From positions 1 to 6,755 of the forward strand of contig JAKFYO010000318.1 in the NCBI GenBank assembly GCA_021730825.1: a DNA stretch of 6,755 nt, given 5' to 3'. Below the pieces are notes generated by a model. That model saw nothing but the letters and a program-made list of their open reading frames with translations, had not been told where the DNA came from and did no database searches. Position 1 is the first letter of the stretch. The number at the start of each line of letters is the position of its first letter. A program made the translations under genes and the position numbers. Positions 6,367-6,755 of the stretch are shown here, piece by piece. Origin of the DNA: Hyphomicrobiales bacterium. GTDB taxonomy: Bacteria; Pseudomonadota; Alphaproteobacteria; Rhizobiales; Xanthobacteraceae.

Positions 6367-6402
6367 GCCCGTAAGTCACTGTTCACTACCCGAGGGCAGA
6401 AT

Positions 6403-6425
6403 CCTTTCCCGGAGCCGAAGAAAGG
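6403..6425 (+). promoter_or_regulatory. Hairpin overlapping the lon ribosome binding site
   Basis: CCTTTC (6403-6408) can pair exactly with GAAAGG (6420-6425) over an 11-nt loop. The right arm contains most of the purine-rich AAAGGG (6421-6426) that sits 5 nt before the lon ATG. Folding would mask the ribosome binding site. The stem is visible in the sequence; a regulatory role is inference. Confidence 0.35.
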
Positions 6426-6431
6426 GCCGAA

Positions 6432-6755
6432 ATGACCGCCCAGAAGCCGCGTCCCCCGTTAGTTCCAGGCCAGAGCCAGAACTATCCCGTTCTCCCGCTG
6501 CGCGACATCGTGGTGTTTCCCCACATGATCGTGCCGCTCTTCGTCGGCCGCGAGAAATCCATCCGCGCGCTCGAAGAGGTGATGAAGAACGACACCTATA
6601 TTCTCCTCGCGACCCAGATGAATGCGAGCGACGACGAGCCGAAGGCCGATGCGATCTTCAAGGTCGGCACGCTCGCGTCCGTGTTGCAGCTTCTGAAATT
6701 GCCGGACGGCACCGTGAAGGTGCTCGTCGAGGGCGTCGAGCGCGCGAACATCGCG
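6432..6755 (+). CDS. lon: Lon protease, N-terminal part (runs off the window)
   Basis: ATP-dependent serine protease of the cytosol that degrades misfolded and short-lived regulatory proteins. Only the first 108 codons of roughly 800 are present; the frame is open to the window edge. They cover the start of the LON substrate-binding domain: [20 protein letters not shown] at residues 21-40, then [10 protein letters not shown] (77-86) and [12 protein letters not shown] (90-101), all typical of Lon. The AAA+ and Ser-Lys catalytic domains lie outside. The ATG at 6432 has AAAGGG 5 nt upstream, within a possible hairpin. A separate promoter at about 6309 and the clpX terminator upstream suggest independent transcription. 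Confidence 0.96.
   Translation, partial: MTAQKPRPPLVPGQSQNYPVLPLRDIVVFPHMIVPLFVGREKSIRALEEVMKNDTYILLATQMNASDDEPKADAIFKVGTLASVLQLLKLPDGTVKVLVEGVERANIA

Overview
The window looks like chromosomal DNA of an alphaproteobacterium, most likely Hyphomicrobiales (Rhizobiales) near the Bradyrhizobium/Rhodopseudomonas/Xanthobacteraceae lineages. I infer this from the GC-rich third codon positions, ClpP and ClpX sequences that read like rhizobial proteins, and the gene order tRNA-Leu, tig, clpP, clpX, lon. No database search was possible, so the placement is inference.

Layout. A complete class II tRNA-Leu (anticodon UAG) lies 45 nt upstream of trigger factor (tig, + strand). clpP follows after 82 nt and ends at a strong intrinsic terminator. 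Next comes a two-gene insert: a 13-segment-type CPA2 cation/proton antiporter with a C-terminal forkhead-associated (FHA) domain (+ strand), and a small free-standing FHA protein on the minus strand. Their stop codons are only 3 nt apart. A 450-nt non-coding region separates the FHA gene from clpX (+ strand). clpX ends at a second GC-rich terminator. A 244-nt gap containing a probable promoter leads to lon, of which only the first 108 codons are present.

How the genes work together. Trigger factor, ClpP, ClpX and Lon form a protein folding and degradation cluster: co-translational chaperone, ClpXP peptidase and unfoldase, and the second major AAA+ protease. The antiporter/FHA pair is the accessory part. 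FHA domains normally bind phosphothreonine peptides, so the pair suggests an ion exchanger sensed or controlled through protein phosphorylation. No Ser/Thr kinase or phosphatase gene is visible in the window.

The parts most worth a second look are the FHA-antiporter fusion with its FHA partner between clpP and clpX, a small hairpin that would pair with the lon ribosome binding site, a CtrA-like box and dyad upstream of clpX, and CTTGAACC octamers shared by the clpX and lon upstream regions. The regulatory calls come from reading by eye and carry low to moderate confidence.
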